From positions 120,516,434-120,580,433 of the forward strand of contig CM066727.1 in NCBI GenBank assembly GCA_033961575.1: a stretch of DNA of 64,000 nucleotides. Direction: 5' to 3'. The notes beneath the pieces were generated by a model that saw only the letters and a program-made list of their open reading frames with translations, made no database searches and was not told where the DNA came from. Source of the stretch: Aselliscus stoliczkanus. Taxonomy: Eukaryota > Chordata > Mammalia > Chiroptera > Hipposideridae. Made by a program: the position numbers and the translations under genes. This document shows, piece by piece, positions 46,256 to 56,524 of this stretch (positions are counted from its first letter, which is position 1; each line of letters begins with the position of its first letter).

Positions 46256-46552
46256 CATGACAATGCTCAGTGTCACACATCGTTTCTGGTATGGCAATTT
46301 CTGTCAAATAAAAACATTACTCTGTGTCCTCATTCACTTTATTCACTGGATATGGCACCGTGAGACTTCTGGCTCTTCTCCAAAGTCAAAATGATCATGA
46401 AAGGTAAATGTTTTGAATTGAGTCAGGACATTGAGATAGCCACAACAGCGAACTAAAGACACTCACGAAAGACTTCCAGAACTGCTTCAGAAAGTGGCAA
46501 AAATGATGGGATAAGTGTATTCAAAGCAAGGGGATATTTTGAGGGAGATTAA
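46256..46552 (+). pseudogene. Mariner transposase, C-terminal catalytic fragment
   Basis: The frame starting at 46256 reads HDNAQCHTSFLVWQFL and then YSLDMAP*DFWLFSKVK about 30 residues on. HDN...and YSPDL(A)P.D are the second and third catalytic blocks of mariner (DDD-type) transposases. The codon before the last DF is TGA (46357-46359), where the family often has C or S; another stop follows at TAA (about 46451) before the end at 46550-46552. The N-terminal DNA-binding part and first catalytic Asp are missing. The element cannot move itself. Confidence 0.85.
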
Positions 46553-46583
46553 TGGCAATGTGCCTTTTACTGTAATAATTTTT

Positions 46584-47077
46584 GTTTTGTTTTGTTTTTG
46601 TGGTTTTTCTAAAGATTTTATTGGGGAATTGGGGGAGGGCAACAGCATTGGGGAACCCGGGAAGGGGAACAGACAAGCCGCTGTCCCTTTGTTCTTCAGT
46701 CTAGTTGTGGAGGACGTTGCTTCACTGGCCCATGTTGGTATTGTGATCATTGCGCTCTTCCCGGATGAGGCAGATGGGTCGCTGCCACGGGCCACTGGGC
46801 AGCCGCTCATGGCTGCTCTTGGCAGCTCACTCCAGCTGCCAGCCTCTCATGCTGGCTACTGGCCACTCACTGTAGCTTACAGCACCCCACCGCAACAGGG
46901 GCTGCAGCTTACACCATCGCCTCATGGCAGCCCAGCTCCAGGGGGAGCTGTTGTTCACCATCTTAGCTGTAGAGGGCAGTGTCAGTGGACCTCATATGTG
47001 GGATCCAAACCAGGGTCCTACTGCTCAGAGCTGGTGTCCCAAGCCAGCTCTTAACCAATGTGCCACTCGGCCAGCCC
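46584..47077 (-). mobile_element. Long composite tRNA-derived SINE (copy 2) inside mariner
   Basis: Same architecture as the copy at 31911-32337 but fuller (about 490 bp). Minus strand: head GGCTGGCCGAGTGGCACATT, B-box-like GGTTTGGATCC, then CTACAGCTAAGATGGTGAAC, GAGCTGGGCTGCCATGAGGC, GC-rich body, AACGTCCTCCACAACTAGAC, AATAAAATCTTTAGAAAAAC tail. Exact 14-bp TSDs CTGTAATAATTTTT are at 46570-46583 and 47078-47091. Confidence 0.93.
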
Positions 47078-47091
47078 CTGTAATAATTTTT

Positions 47092-47238
47092 TTTTTTTTT
47101 TTAGCTGAGCCATCCTGCCACCTGTTGGCAGCTCAGCAGCAGCTCAGCTCAGGCTGGGCATCGAACCGCTGTTGCTCAGAGCTCAGCTCGCACTCTTAAG
47201 CAAGCTCTTAACCAACTGAGCCACTCAGCCAGCCCTAG
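47092..47238 (-). mobile_element. tRNA-derived SINE, type B, inside mariner
   Basis: Poly(T), AGCTGAGCCATCCTGCCACC, then GAGCCACTCAGCCAGCCC: reversed type B SINE. The flanks TAATTTTTTTT (about 47084) and TAATTTTTTTT (about 47239) are a T-rich TSD. Confidence 0.9.
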
Positions 47239-47969
47239 TAATTTTTTTTAACTTAAACATTCACTATATCTTTTGATCATACCTCATACATAGTTATACC
47301 ATATTATTGACTATATTCCCTATGTTTCACTTTATAATCCCACGACTATTTTGTAACTACAAATTTGTACTTCTTAATCCCTTCACATTTTTAATCCTGC
47401 CCCTGCAACCCCCTGCCATCAACCTAATAAATCTAGTACCCATTGGACACCATACATAGTTATTACAATATTATTGACTATATTCCTTATGCTATACCCT
47501 ACATCCCATGGCTACTTTGTAACAACCAATTTGTACTTCTTAATCTCTTCCCTTTTTTCACTTACCCATCCAGTCTCCCTCCCATCTGGCAACCATCAAA
47601 ATGTTCTCTGTATCTATAAGTTTGTTTCTGTTTTATTTGTTTGTATATTTTCTTTAGATTCCACATGTAGGTGAAATCAGATTGTATCTGTCTTTCTCTG
47701 TCTGATACCCACTCAACACAACACCCTCCAGGTCCATCCATGCTACTTCAGATGGCAGGAATCCATTTCCTTCCCTGGCCAAGCAATGTTCCATTGTATA
47801 TATGTACCACCTTTAATTTATCCATTCTTTCATCAATGAACACCCAGGCTGCCTCCACATCTTGGGCATTGTAAATCATGCTGCAATGAATATATGGATG
47901 CATATGTCCCCTAAAAGTGGTGTTTTGGGTCTTTTCAGCTAAATACCCAGAGTGAGATTACTGGGTCCT

Positions 47970-48420
47970 TATTTGTCTTTTGCTATAGCCTTTCATTTAA
48001 ACTCCATTTTGTCTGGTATAGGTATTGCTTTCCCAGCTTTTTTATTTTTCATTTTCACTTTCATGAAATATCTTTTGTCATCCCTTTACTTTCAGTCTGT
48101 GTATGCCTTCCAAACTGAAGTGAGTCTCTTGTAGGCAACATATGTAAAGGTTTTGTTTCCTTATCCAGTCAGCCACCCTATCTTTTGATTAGAGCACTTA
48201 ATCCATTTACATTTAAAGTAATTATTGATAGATATGTATGATAGATATGGTAGATATGCAAAAATGCAATGAAAAACATAGAATAAATACATCATGACTT
48301 TTCTGACAACCCAAGAATTATTGCTATTTTATTATTCATACTTTTGTTTTGTTTTTTGCTTTTTTGTCTTAAAGGAGTCCCATTAAAACTCCTTGCAATA
48401 CTGGTTTGGTGGTGATGAAC
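47970..48420 (-). pseudogene. LINE-1 ORF2 endonuclease-end fragment (copy D)
   Basis: The reverse of CTTTACTTTCAGTCTGTG (about 48084) matches ACACAGACTGAAAGTAAAGG in copy B ORF2 (8653). Surrounding text (GAAGTGAGTCTCTTGTAGGC; CCCATCTTTTGATTAG-like) is the endonuclease region reversed. The reverse transcriptase is absent. ORF2 C-terminal text resumes at about 47600-47965. Confidence 0.75.
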
Positions 48421-48439
48421 TCCTTTTTAGCTTTTTCTT

Positions 48440-49273
48440 GCCTGGGAAGCTAAATGATAGCTTTGCTGGGCAGAGTAATGTTGGTGGTAGGTCCTTGCTT
48501 TTCACAACTTTGAATATTTCCTGCCACTCCCTTCTTTCCTGAAAAGTCTATTGAGAAAATAGTTGACAGTCTTATGGGAGCTCCATTGTAGGTAACTAAC
48601 TGCTTTCCTCTTGCTGCTTTTAAGATTCTTTCTTTGTCTTTAACCTTTGGCATTTTAATTATGGGTTCACCTTGTTTGGGACTCTCTGGGCTTGTATGTC
48701 TATTTCCTTCTCCAGGTTAGGGAAGTTTTTCATCATTATTTTTTCAAATAGGTTTTTAGTTCCTTGCTCTCTTTCTCTTCTCCTTCTGGTAGCCCTATGA
48801 TGTGAATGTTAACACATTGAAGTCGGGGCATTTAAATGTATAGACTCAAATCTGCATCGCCAGTCCACAATGGGTTAATGTGTTTGATGTTGTCCCAGAG
48901 GCCCCTGAAACTCTCCTCATTCTTTTGTCTTTTTGCTGTTCTGATTGGTTTTGTTCTGATATCTTATCTTCTAAATTTCTCATTCAATTTTCTGCTTCAT
49001 CTAACCTACCATGGATTACCTCCGATATATTCTTTATTTCAGTTATTGTATTCATTATTTCTGACTGGTTCTTTTTTATGTTTTCTATCTCCATTTTTAT
49101 GTTTCCTATCTCTCTGCTGAAGTTCTCCCTGAGATCACTGAGCATCCTTATAACCAGTGTTTGGAACTCTGCATCTGGTAGATAGCTTGTCTCCATTTTA
49201 TTTAAGTTTATGGTTTTTTTCCCCAAACTTTGTTTTGTTCTTTTATTTGGGACATATTTCTTTGTCTCCCCAT
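48440..49273 (-). pseudogene. LINE-1 ORF1 pseudogene (copy D)
   Basis: The minus-strand ATG is at 49273-49271. The coiled-coil half is open in frame 49226-48984 (METSYLPDAEFQTLVIRMLS...) and the RRM part is recognised by MPKVKDKERILKAARGKQLV (48653-48594). It is interrupted by the MITE at 48813-48874 and several stops. Confidence 0.88.
48813..48874. mobile_element. 62-bp piggyBac-like MITE flanked by TTAA
   Basis: TTAA occurs at both edges (48809-48812, 48875-48878). The inner ends are CACATTGAAGTCGG and, reversed, CCCATTGTGGACTGGCG: a short inverted repeat C-CATTG. The interval is absent from the equivalent L1 text in copy C (AATGTTATTACACTTGATG, about 29741), so it is a precise insertion. 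TTAA duplication is the hallmark of piggyBac-type transposition. Confidence 0.75.
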
Positions 49274-50721
49274 TTTGGCTGCCTCCCTGTATTTGTTTCT
49301 ATGTATTAGGTAGGGCTGTAATATCGACTAATCTTAGTAGAGTGGGCTTATGTAGTAGGTGTCCTGTGGGGCCCAGTGGCACAGTCTCCCTGGTCACCAG
49401 AGGCAGGTGTTCCAGGTGTTTCCCTTGTGTGGGTTTTGTGTGCCCTCCTGTTGTAGTTGAGCCTTGGCTGCTGTCTGCATGTCAATTGGAGCAATTGACC
49501 CTCAGGCTCATTTGTTGTGAGGCCTGGCAGTGACTATACTGGAGAAGCTGTAATGCAGGGCCTGACCCTATGGAGCAGGATCTGCCTCAGCAGGGCCCTG
49601 GTACCTGGTACCAGTCTGCCCTTTGGGTGTGTTGTTCATGGAGGCAGCTGGGTGATGCTGCATCTCATTCCTAAGCTGGCCCCTGGGCATACCAACCCCA
49701 GAGCCTCCTAGGGGGGACCTTGCTGCAGGCCAAGTTCAACCACAGCCTGTGCCCTGCCAGGCGCCACCTGGCATGAGCCACAAAGCAATCCAGAGATACC
49801 CACAACCTGTGCTGTGCTTGTAGGTGCCTCTAGAGGCCAAACCTTGAACAAAAGCTGGCTGTCACTAGTGCCTGGCTTAGGGCTGCTCAGCCAGATGTAC
49901 TGGATATGCCAAAACCAAACGCTACCTGTTTAGGTTTTGTGAACCTTTGAGAGATTTTTGAGAAGTCTTTAGAATGAGCAAAGAGAGGCAGTTTATATGG
50001 AAAAGCCTCTGGAAGCAGCTTGGGTGTGCCTGAAAGTTGGATTGGGGAGTCTCGGTGAATCACCAGGTTGGAGTGATTCATGGGAACTCAAATATGGTGG
50101 CCACCTGCATCTGCATGTCAGGATTAGGGAGGACGCAACAAAGAAACAATGGCTTCTTCCAGCTCCTTTGGGAGAAAGTTGTCACTCTAGCCCTTGTGCT
50201 GAGGCCAGACAACTCAGTTCCTCCCTAGGTGTCCCTGGCACCTTTGGAGCTACTGCCCCAGCTCAGGGCAAATGAGCCTGTCAGTGATTAAGTCCATGCA
50301 TCGGCCCTTTAAGAGGAATGTCTGGGACTGCAGATGCCTTAGTCTCACTCAGCCACAATCTCCACTGATTTTCACAGCCAGAAGTTATGGGGACTCCTCT
50401 CACCAGCAGTGGAACCCTGGGCTGGGGAGGTTGGTGTGGGGCTGGGACCTCTCACTCCTCAAGTGGGAACCCTACAACTGAGATATCCCTCATTATTTTT
50501 AATAGTCTCATGTAGGTGTTGGACCAGCTGCTTCACTGTCTCTGTCCCTACTACTAGTCCCGAGGTGGCTTCATTTGCATGTCCCTAGTTATAGGACTTT
50601 TTGATTCAGCTAGTCTTCAAGGTGAGTCTCAGGGATGGTTGTTCTATAGCTTAGTTGTAATTTTGATGTGGTCGAGAGATGAAACAAGCACAGCTTTTAC
50701 CTACTCTGCCATCTTGACCAG
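49274..50721 (-). promoter_or_regulatory. L1 copy D 5'UTR
   Basis: About 1.45 kb from the 5' end with the CCATCTTG (YY1-like, reversed) near 50709 to the ORF1 ATG. It is shorter than the copy A 5'UTR and lacks its monomers. Open frames at 49210-50481 are shadows. Confidence 0.75.
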
Positions 50722-51120
50722 AAAAATGTGTTCATTTATTTTTGGTTCTCCAATACTTCTATTCTCTGAACTGTTGCTATTAGGCATCAATAAAAATGTC
50801 CTGAAATGTGACTATTTAGCTAAGAGAAATTGGGAGTCCTGGTTTACTGGCTTTTGAGTTGGCCTAAAGAACTTTGGTTTCTTTATTTGTGAAATGTATA
50901 TTATGTGAAAGGCTACAGTCATTATACCTTATATAAATGGATGTGGCATGTGGTTTAAGCCCCTCCACCTCCTACCTCTTCTGCCCAGAATCTAAAAGTA
51001 GCTGAAAGATAGAGACAAGTGAGTCCTTGTCTGACAATAGAAAGTAGTTTTTCTCTTGGAGAAACTCTAGCTCCAATTCGTTGCTCTATCATGTTGCTAA
51101 GATGGGCACCCCATGAATAA
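50722..51120. other. Unique DNA, no gene seen
   Basis: Nothing recognised. Confidence 0.45.
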
Positions 51121-51124
51121 TAAG

Positions 51125-51300
51125 AGCGACTATGATTTCAGTTATTATATGCTAAGTTTTGTGCTAAGTACCTTATTTTTTGTTTTATTGAATTCTCAAA
51201 GCAAATGATTCACATTTTTTGGACAAGGAGACTGAGGTTTAAATATCAGTAACAGTTAAAAGGTAGTGTTTTAAAAATAAATGCATCTGATTCCACAGAT
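51125..51300 (-). repeat. MIR relic
   Basis: TATGCTAAGTTTTGTGCTAA, GAATTCTCAAAGCAAAT, GACAAGGAGACTGAGGTTTAA is a reversed MIR. Confidence 0.65.
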
Positions 51301-51489
51301 GATGACAATTGAACTGAAGTGCTTCTGTGCGCTCTTTTCTATTCCAGAATAATCTATTTAGGTGGTTAGAATTTATCTTCACCACTATCCATAGGTTTAT
51401 TTTCTTTAAATTCTGTCTTAGTATTTAGAACATATGCCAATTAATAATTTATTAGTTAAGATAGACTATGTTTTGCTGAAGTAATGAGC

Positions 51490-51625
51490 AATTCACAACT
51501 TCAATGGCTTAGATCAACATAGATTTAATTCTTCTTTGTGCTACATGTCCTTATCTGGTCAGCTGGGAATTCTGCCCCACAGCATTCATTTTCTATGACT
51601 AAGATCACTTTTTGATTAATTAATA
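51490..51625. repeat. Fragment of ancient MER-type repeat
   Basis: CACAACTTCAATGGCTTAGA, then TCTGGTCAGCTGGGAATTCT resembles the start of the family at 21225 and 39905. Confidence 0.45.
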
Positions 51626-51631
51626 TAGCAT

Positions 51632-52096
51632 TGTTATGGGAGGCTCAGTTCTTCTTGCTGACACAGTGAAGAATCAAAGGTGAGCAAGCCAATTGTATGC
51701 AAGTAGGGTTTATTAGTGATACATTCTCAGAGAAGAGAGTGGTCTCAGCCAAGGTGGGAGAGAGGGAGGGAAAGGGAGAGAAATGGAGAGAGCATGCTCA
51801 CTAAGCCCCTTGTCCCGAGGACTTATAGTTTGCCGCATGGGGTGAGGGAGTTACCTACTGATTTGGCAGGAAAAATGGTGCATGCTCTTTCAAAGGAGGG
51901 CATGACCTCCTAAGATGGGTGGAGGTCTATTGACTCAGATACTTATCTTGCTCCAGACCACATCTTGTCATCTGTTGTAAAAACAGATATGTGGCTGGAG
52001 GCACTTAATCAAAGCTATTTATAAGTTTTTTTTCTGTGGACACTATGGACCTCCTCCCACCCTCCCCCTCCTCCATTTACTAACTTCTGCCTAACA
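51632..52096 (-). mobile_element. Solo LTR, 465 bp, 4-bp TSD (class I-like)
   Basis: Exact GCAT flanks at 51628-51631 and 52097-52100. On the minus strand it runs TGTTAGGCAGAAG... to ...CTCCCATAACA, so TG...CA ends with a short inverted match. A CTATAAG promoter-like word lies at about 51822-51828 (minus) and an AATAAA at 51714-51709, about 115 bp downstream, leaving about 77 bp to the 3' end: U3-R-U5 order. A 4-bp TSD and compact LTR fit gammaretrovirus-like (class I) families. No viral internal sequence is present. Confidence 0.85.
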
Positions 52097-52244
52097 GCAT
52101 GATCATGTTCCTTAGCATAAAATAATATTGAAGTCATGTGCTATGTAGATATGCCATAACTTCCTTAACGAGTCCCCAATTATTGTACCTAAGGGGGTTT
52201 CATCATTTTAGTTAGCTGGTATTCCCAATTTAATAAGAGGCAAT

Positions 52245-52500
52245 ATTCTCTCGTGGTTAAGAGCACAGTCCCCAGGAACCAGACACTGTGAGTTCACATC
52301 CTTGTATGCCAATAGTTATGTGGCCTTAGGTAAACTACTTAAACTTTCTATGCCTCCGTTTCCTCACCTGTGAAATGTAATTGTACCTATCTCATAGGGT
52401 TGCTATGTGCAGCAGTTGAGATTGTAGATGTTTATAAAGTTTGTAGTCCATGACTGACTCACAGCAAATACCATATGTGTATTAGCTAATAATTTATGAA
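52245..52500 (+). repeat. MIR, near full-length
   Basis: CTCGTGGTTAAGAGCACAGT, CCAGACACTGTGAGTTCACATC, TGTGGCCTTAGGTAAACTAC, CCTCCGTTTCCTCACCTGTG, CTCATAGGGTTGCTATG follow the MIR consensus closely, including its tRNA-like start. Confidence 0.92.
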
Positions 52501-52504
52501 TAAA

Positions 52505-54490
52505 AAATAATAATTCCTAGGAGTAGAATTTTCAAGTGAAATGTTATATGAATATTAAGGCTTTAAATACACAAAGTAAAATTGAAATGTGTGTTTGAAA
52601 TTTTGGACCTTAAAAATATAGTAAAATATTTCCTGAGAAGAACTAAAGCTGCTCTATGGTGTGAATTATGCACAGTTTGCTAATCAAGTGTAGGGGATTA
52701 ACAAAACCTGAAACTACATGTGGATAGGTTAGACTCTTGTCAACAATATTTTCTTCTTAAATAGCAATGAATCTGCAATTGCCTTTTATCAACTTCCCCT
52801 TTATAGTTTGGTCTACGTCCCACAGCGAATCACAGGAATATCTGTTCTTTGTTAAAGAGCTTACTTATGGACCTCAGGCTAACCTCAGTTTAAGGCAGGC
52901 CCACCCATCAGACCTTTCCTCATTTTACCTTATTAGGTTGAAGAAGAACAATGCAATTTAATAATCATCCTTGATATATGCACGTCCCAGTTCCCTGGTT
53001 CCTGTACAGTCACATTGTCTCCTTTCCTCTCTATGTTTCAGGGCTCTCAGAAGCACATCCTTCCCAAGCATTTTATATCTCCCATTAACATTTACACTTT
53101 TCATAGTGTAATGCTATATCATTTATCAGGAGGCAATGGAGTTTCGAAAAATGAAAACTATTATTACAGTGCATTCTATATACTGCTGAGATTATCATTG
53201 TACTTATTACTTGACTTATATTTTTTTCCTGAGGAATTTAAAAACCTGTGTAATGTCCTGAAACTTCAGGTACTTTATTGCATATTGCTTTTTATTGAAA
53301 GGAAATATACATTACAGATAAACAAACAGCAAAACAATGCATCTAAATTCCCTACACAAATAGATGAGTTAAATATTATAGTTTTACTAACATAACATGT
53401 GGCCACACCTCGCTGTAATCTGAGAGACCAGCAATCCCCATATTGATGGATGGGAAGACTCAGATACCATTGATTTAAAAGCTCAAAATCCATTGAAAAC
53501 ACAGATTTAGTTCTTTGTTCCCTGACACATCTGACTAGCATTTGGTTAATGTCAGTGCCTTTCTAATACGTTTAGTGCAATCTCTTCCTCAGCATGATTA
53601 ACTGTAATAGGGCTACTGCTGAAAAGGTGTGCTTAATGTATTGTAAAGGGTCACAGATGGGGGTGTTAAGTCCAAGATGCCCAGCTAGCTAGACTATGAA
53701 GGATATAATCCACATTTAATATTCTTTCCCATTAATGGTAACAGTCATATATAAACGATTTCAGTTAAGAACTAATCTAAGGCAGTAACAAAGTCAGATG
53801 GCATCCCTAATTACAGAAAGTAGGGCCCCATTAGTCCCACCCACCATTGGCTGTTCACTAAAGTTCGCAGAAATTAATGTGGGTTTTATGATAATAGGTT
53901 GTTAAAGTAGATATTTGGTATGTGGTTATTCAAAAAATATATATAAGAGGATCAAGTTTATCCATACCATTAGCTCATTTCTTTTGAAAAACAGGATTAA
54001 AAAATCATCTGACTTAATAAGCACTCATGTGGCCTTTTATTTTTGTTCTATTTCTAAAATTAGTGGACACTTATAGGGCAATTTGTTTATTCTGCATAAA
54101 TAAACCTCTTTCAAAATATGGCTTTGTCTGGATCATCTGATTTTGCTTAGTGAGATTAATTCAATTTAATTTATTTCCACCTGACAGACTCTCTTCTTTT
54201 GGATAATACACTCTGAAAAAGACATAATGCATTTACTAACTTGCAACTAATCAGGCCAATTAACAAGCCCTGAAAGGTATGATTATATCTTAAAGAAAAC
54301 ATAACATGGATAAGTTATATTAAAACCATTAAGGCACCCACAACAAAAAGGTACCCATCCTTGAGTGTGTATTTTATCACTGCAGATTTAGTAGGAATTT
54401 TCCATCAGGGGTTTGGGACTTTGTGCTCACAGCCTCTGAATTCTCCATTGCTCCTATTTATGGGATTTAGTTTAGTACACAGTCATTAAC
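52505..54490. other. Unique AT-rich DNA; candidate conserved noncoding block
   Basis: No gene. The 53560-54170 part lacks repeats and holds many homeobox-type words (see findings). The frame at 53015-53395 has no recognised domain. Confidence 0.4.
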
Positions 54491-54494
54491 AGTA

Positions 54495-54900
54495 TTCATT
54501 CATTCAATCAATATTTATTAATCATTGTGTTGGACAATAGACTAAGAGTTAGACACAGTTATAAACAAAATAGATATAAAGTCTAATCTTATAATTCTAA
54601 CCTTAATAGGCTAGTAGAGAGTTTGTCCAACAAATACAAACACAAAAGTGTATATAAATTGTCATAAATTTAGATAAGAATAATTCATATATATGTCTAA
54701 TGAGTACTCTTTTAGAAAGTCAGCAGCACACTGATTTAAATTGGGTGGAATGCAGAAAGCCTTTTAAAAAGAAGTCTTGAATTTGGGTCTGAAAGGATGA
54801 ATAAGGGTTAACCAGACAGAGTTTGGAAAATGCTCCAGACACAGGGAGAGAGAGCATGTGCAAGCTCTTGGGTGGTAACAAGCTTGGTGCTGCCATCAGG
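54495..54900 (-). repeat. L2 relic
   Basis: ATTCATTCAATCAATATTTATTAATCATTG, then ACAAATACAAACACAAAAG and GAATTTGGGTCTGAAAGGATGAATAAGGGTTAACC, CAGGGAGAGAGAGCATGTGCAA follow L2 order reversed. Confidence 0.75.
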
Positions 54901-54904
54901 GAAC

Positions 54905-56155
54905 TCAAAGACGGTCTGAGTGAGTTTTTTTAAAAATTGCCTTACATGGTCAATCTTGGGGCACAAATTATAAACTGGTTCTGTGGGATTAGTGCACACA
55001 TTATATCACAGAATTTAGCTTGTTCTGGCTTAACATAGAAGTCTTATTTCATAGTTTTATCTGTATTTGTGCCTAAGATAGGCTCTTCCCCTCTGCCCCA
55101 GACTTTGGGAAAGAATAGTCTCTAATTTACTCACTCCAGTCCAGATGCGAATGGACTGACTGGTTCCACCAGCTGTCTCACATTGAGTTCTTCAGTGCTT
55201 TATTATGAATCTCTTGCCCAGAAGCCCCTTAAGCACATTCTCTGTGTCTCTACTGCTGGCTTTCTGGTCTCACCAAAGAAGGATATACAGAGCTCCAAAT
55301 CCTTTTCTTCATCATCTTCTGCAGGCATTTCCTGCTTGTTCCACCCATCTCCTCACCTCTGGAGATAAACAATTGCTAAGCTTCCCAACTCATTATTATT
55401 TATTTCCTTTCAACCAAATATCTTACATCCCTAAAACCTGTTTGTAAAGATCACAGTTAAGATAGGCAAGGTTTTTGTTTTTTTAATAGTATCTCTGATG
55501 TTCCAAGTAACATATAAAACACATTATGATATAATGGAGAACAAACCAGAGTTTACAGTCAAGTAGTCAAATGTATTAAATACACACATCCATATACATA
55601 CATCTGCATATGTAAATATATTTATACAAATATAAATATAATTATTAGTTATAATAAATAAATACATAATGATGTAAATTTAATTTAACTTAAAACTTAA
55701 AGATGAGTAGCTGTGAACCTGACAAAGAGTGGGAAGAAAATCAATACAGGAAGAAAGTAAAAATGCGTCTCAAGTCCTGAAATCAGAAATCACTATGCAG
55801 ATTTTTAGGGCAGGAATATGCATTAGGAAATAGACAATGGTGATGGATATAGCAAAACTGTTGGGGTAAAGATGTTAACAGATATGGATTTATTTTTCAA
55901 GCTTCCAGAAAATAAATCTTTACTTCTCAGCCTTCTGTATTAATGGATTATATTTAAGACATATTGATAACAAACTGAAACACAGTATTAGTTGGCAATT
56001 CAATGTATATATCAGAAAAGGCTATATGGCATGGATTTCTATCAGGCACCCAGTGGCTATCAAATTTGTCATTTCAAGGAATTTTTTTCATTGTGCGACT
56101 CCTAATACATGTTTCCACATATTTATACTATCTATGTTAGTTGGTGTTTTTCTAT
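54905..56155. other. Unique DNA, AT-rich, no gene seen
   Basis: TA-rich run at 55560-55680. Frames at 55183-55447 have no features. Confidence 0.45.
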
Positions 56156-56159
56156 TTTG

Positions 56160-56520
56160 TTTTGCTCTTAGAGATTACCTGGCATTAGGCAAATTGCAAA
56201 ATATGAATGCACAGTCCCCAAGACTGCTCTCACTTCAGTCAGCCACTGCAAGTTTGGCAGGACTCTTAAAACTTGTGCTCAATTTGGATAATTTATTAGT
56301 ACTCACTAAATTCACTGAAAGCCCCCTTTCTAGAGGTCAGACAGATATCACATGGCCAGAGGGCCCTACCATATCTCACCTCATTAGCATAAACTATCAG
56401 ATGTGGTCTAATGGGCCTATTGTGAATAACAAATACACTCCTATTACTCACAAAATTCCAAGGGTTTAGAGATTACCTCCCAAGAGATGGGGACATAGTC
56501 TAGACCAGTTAACATGAGGT
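56160..56520 (+). repeat. Possible ancient LTR fragment
   Basis: CTCATTAGCATAAACTATCAG and CTCACAAAATTCCAAGGGTTTAGAGAT resemble an old mammalian LTR. Ends not defined. The 56026-56469 open frame overlaps it and has no recognised domain. Confidence 0.4.
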
Positions 56521-56524
56521 CAAA

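Larger units (their letters stand above)
46055..47286 (+). mobile_element. Mariner transposon remnant with two nested SINEs
   Basis: The left inverted repeat TAAGGTGTGATAAAAAACTA (46055) matches the reverse of ...CATTCACTATATCTTTTGATCATACCTCA (to 47286), with roughly three-quarters identity over about 31 bp. TA flanks are at 46053-46054 and 47287-47288. Removing it restores L1 3'UTR text (...CCTGGCACTA / CATAGTTATACC...), matching the intact unit at about 47445-47470. Without the SINEs and the duplicated target, the element is about 580 bp, so it is an internally deleted copy. Confidence 0.9.
45760..47575 (-). repeat. Tandem units in the L1 copy D 3'UTR
   Basis: Three diverged units of the same text, each with TCTAG(T/C)A...CACCATACATAG(T)TAT...TATTATTGACTATATTCC...TTTGTACTTCTTAATC-like words: about 45790-45905, about 46029-47410 (split by the mariner) and about 47430-47560. 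The unit is about 150-165 bp after removing the insertion. Confidence 0.7.
45670..50721 (-). mobile_element. LINE-1 copy D: 3'UTR, deleted ORF2, ORF1 and 5'UTR, with nested elements
   Basis: On the minus strand the 5' end is near 50721 (TCAAGATGGCAGAGTAGG), then 5'UTR to the ORF1 ATG at 49273, ORF1, the ORF2 endonuclease part (about 48350-47970), a jump to the ORF2 C-terminus, and 3'UTR (about 47600-45670). Inserted into it are a mariner (46055-47286) with two SINEs and a piggyBac-like MITE (48813-48874). About 3 kb of ORF2 is missing at about 47965. This could be one deleted element or two abutting ones. Confidence 0.8.

Noticed and set aside
46194..46394. 66-codon frame in the mariner
   Set aside because: Wrong frame; the transposase blocks are readable in the frame starting at 46256.
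46515..47054. 179-codon open frame
   Set aside because: It runs through the reversed long SINE; GC-rich body without stops, not a gene.
56026..56469. 147-codon plus-strand frame
   Set aside because: It overlaps a probable old LTR fragment; no domain, and the length is not far above chance for 64 kb.
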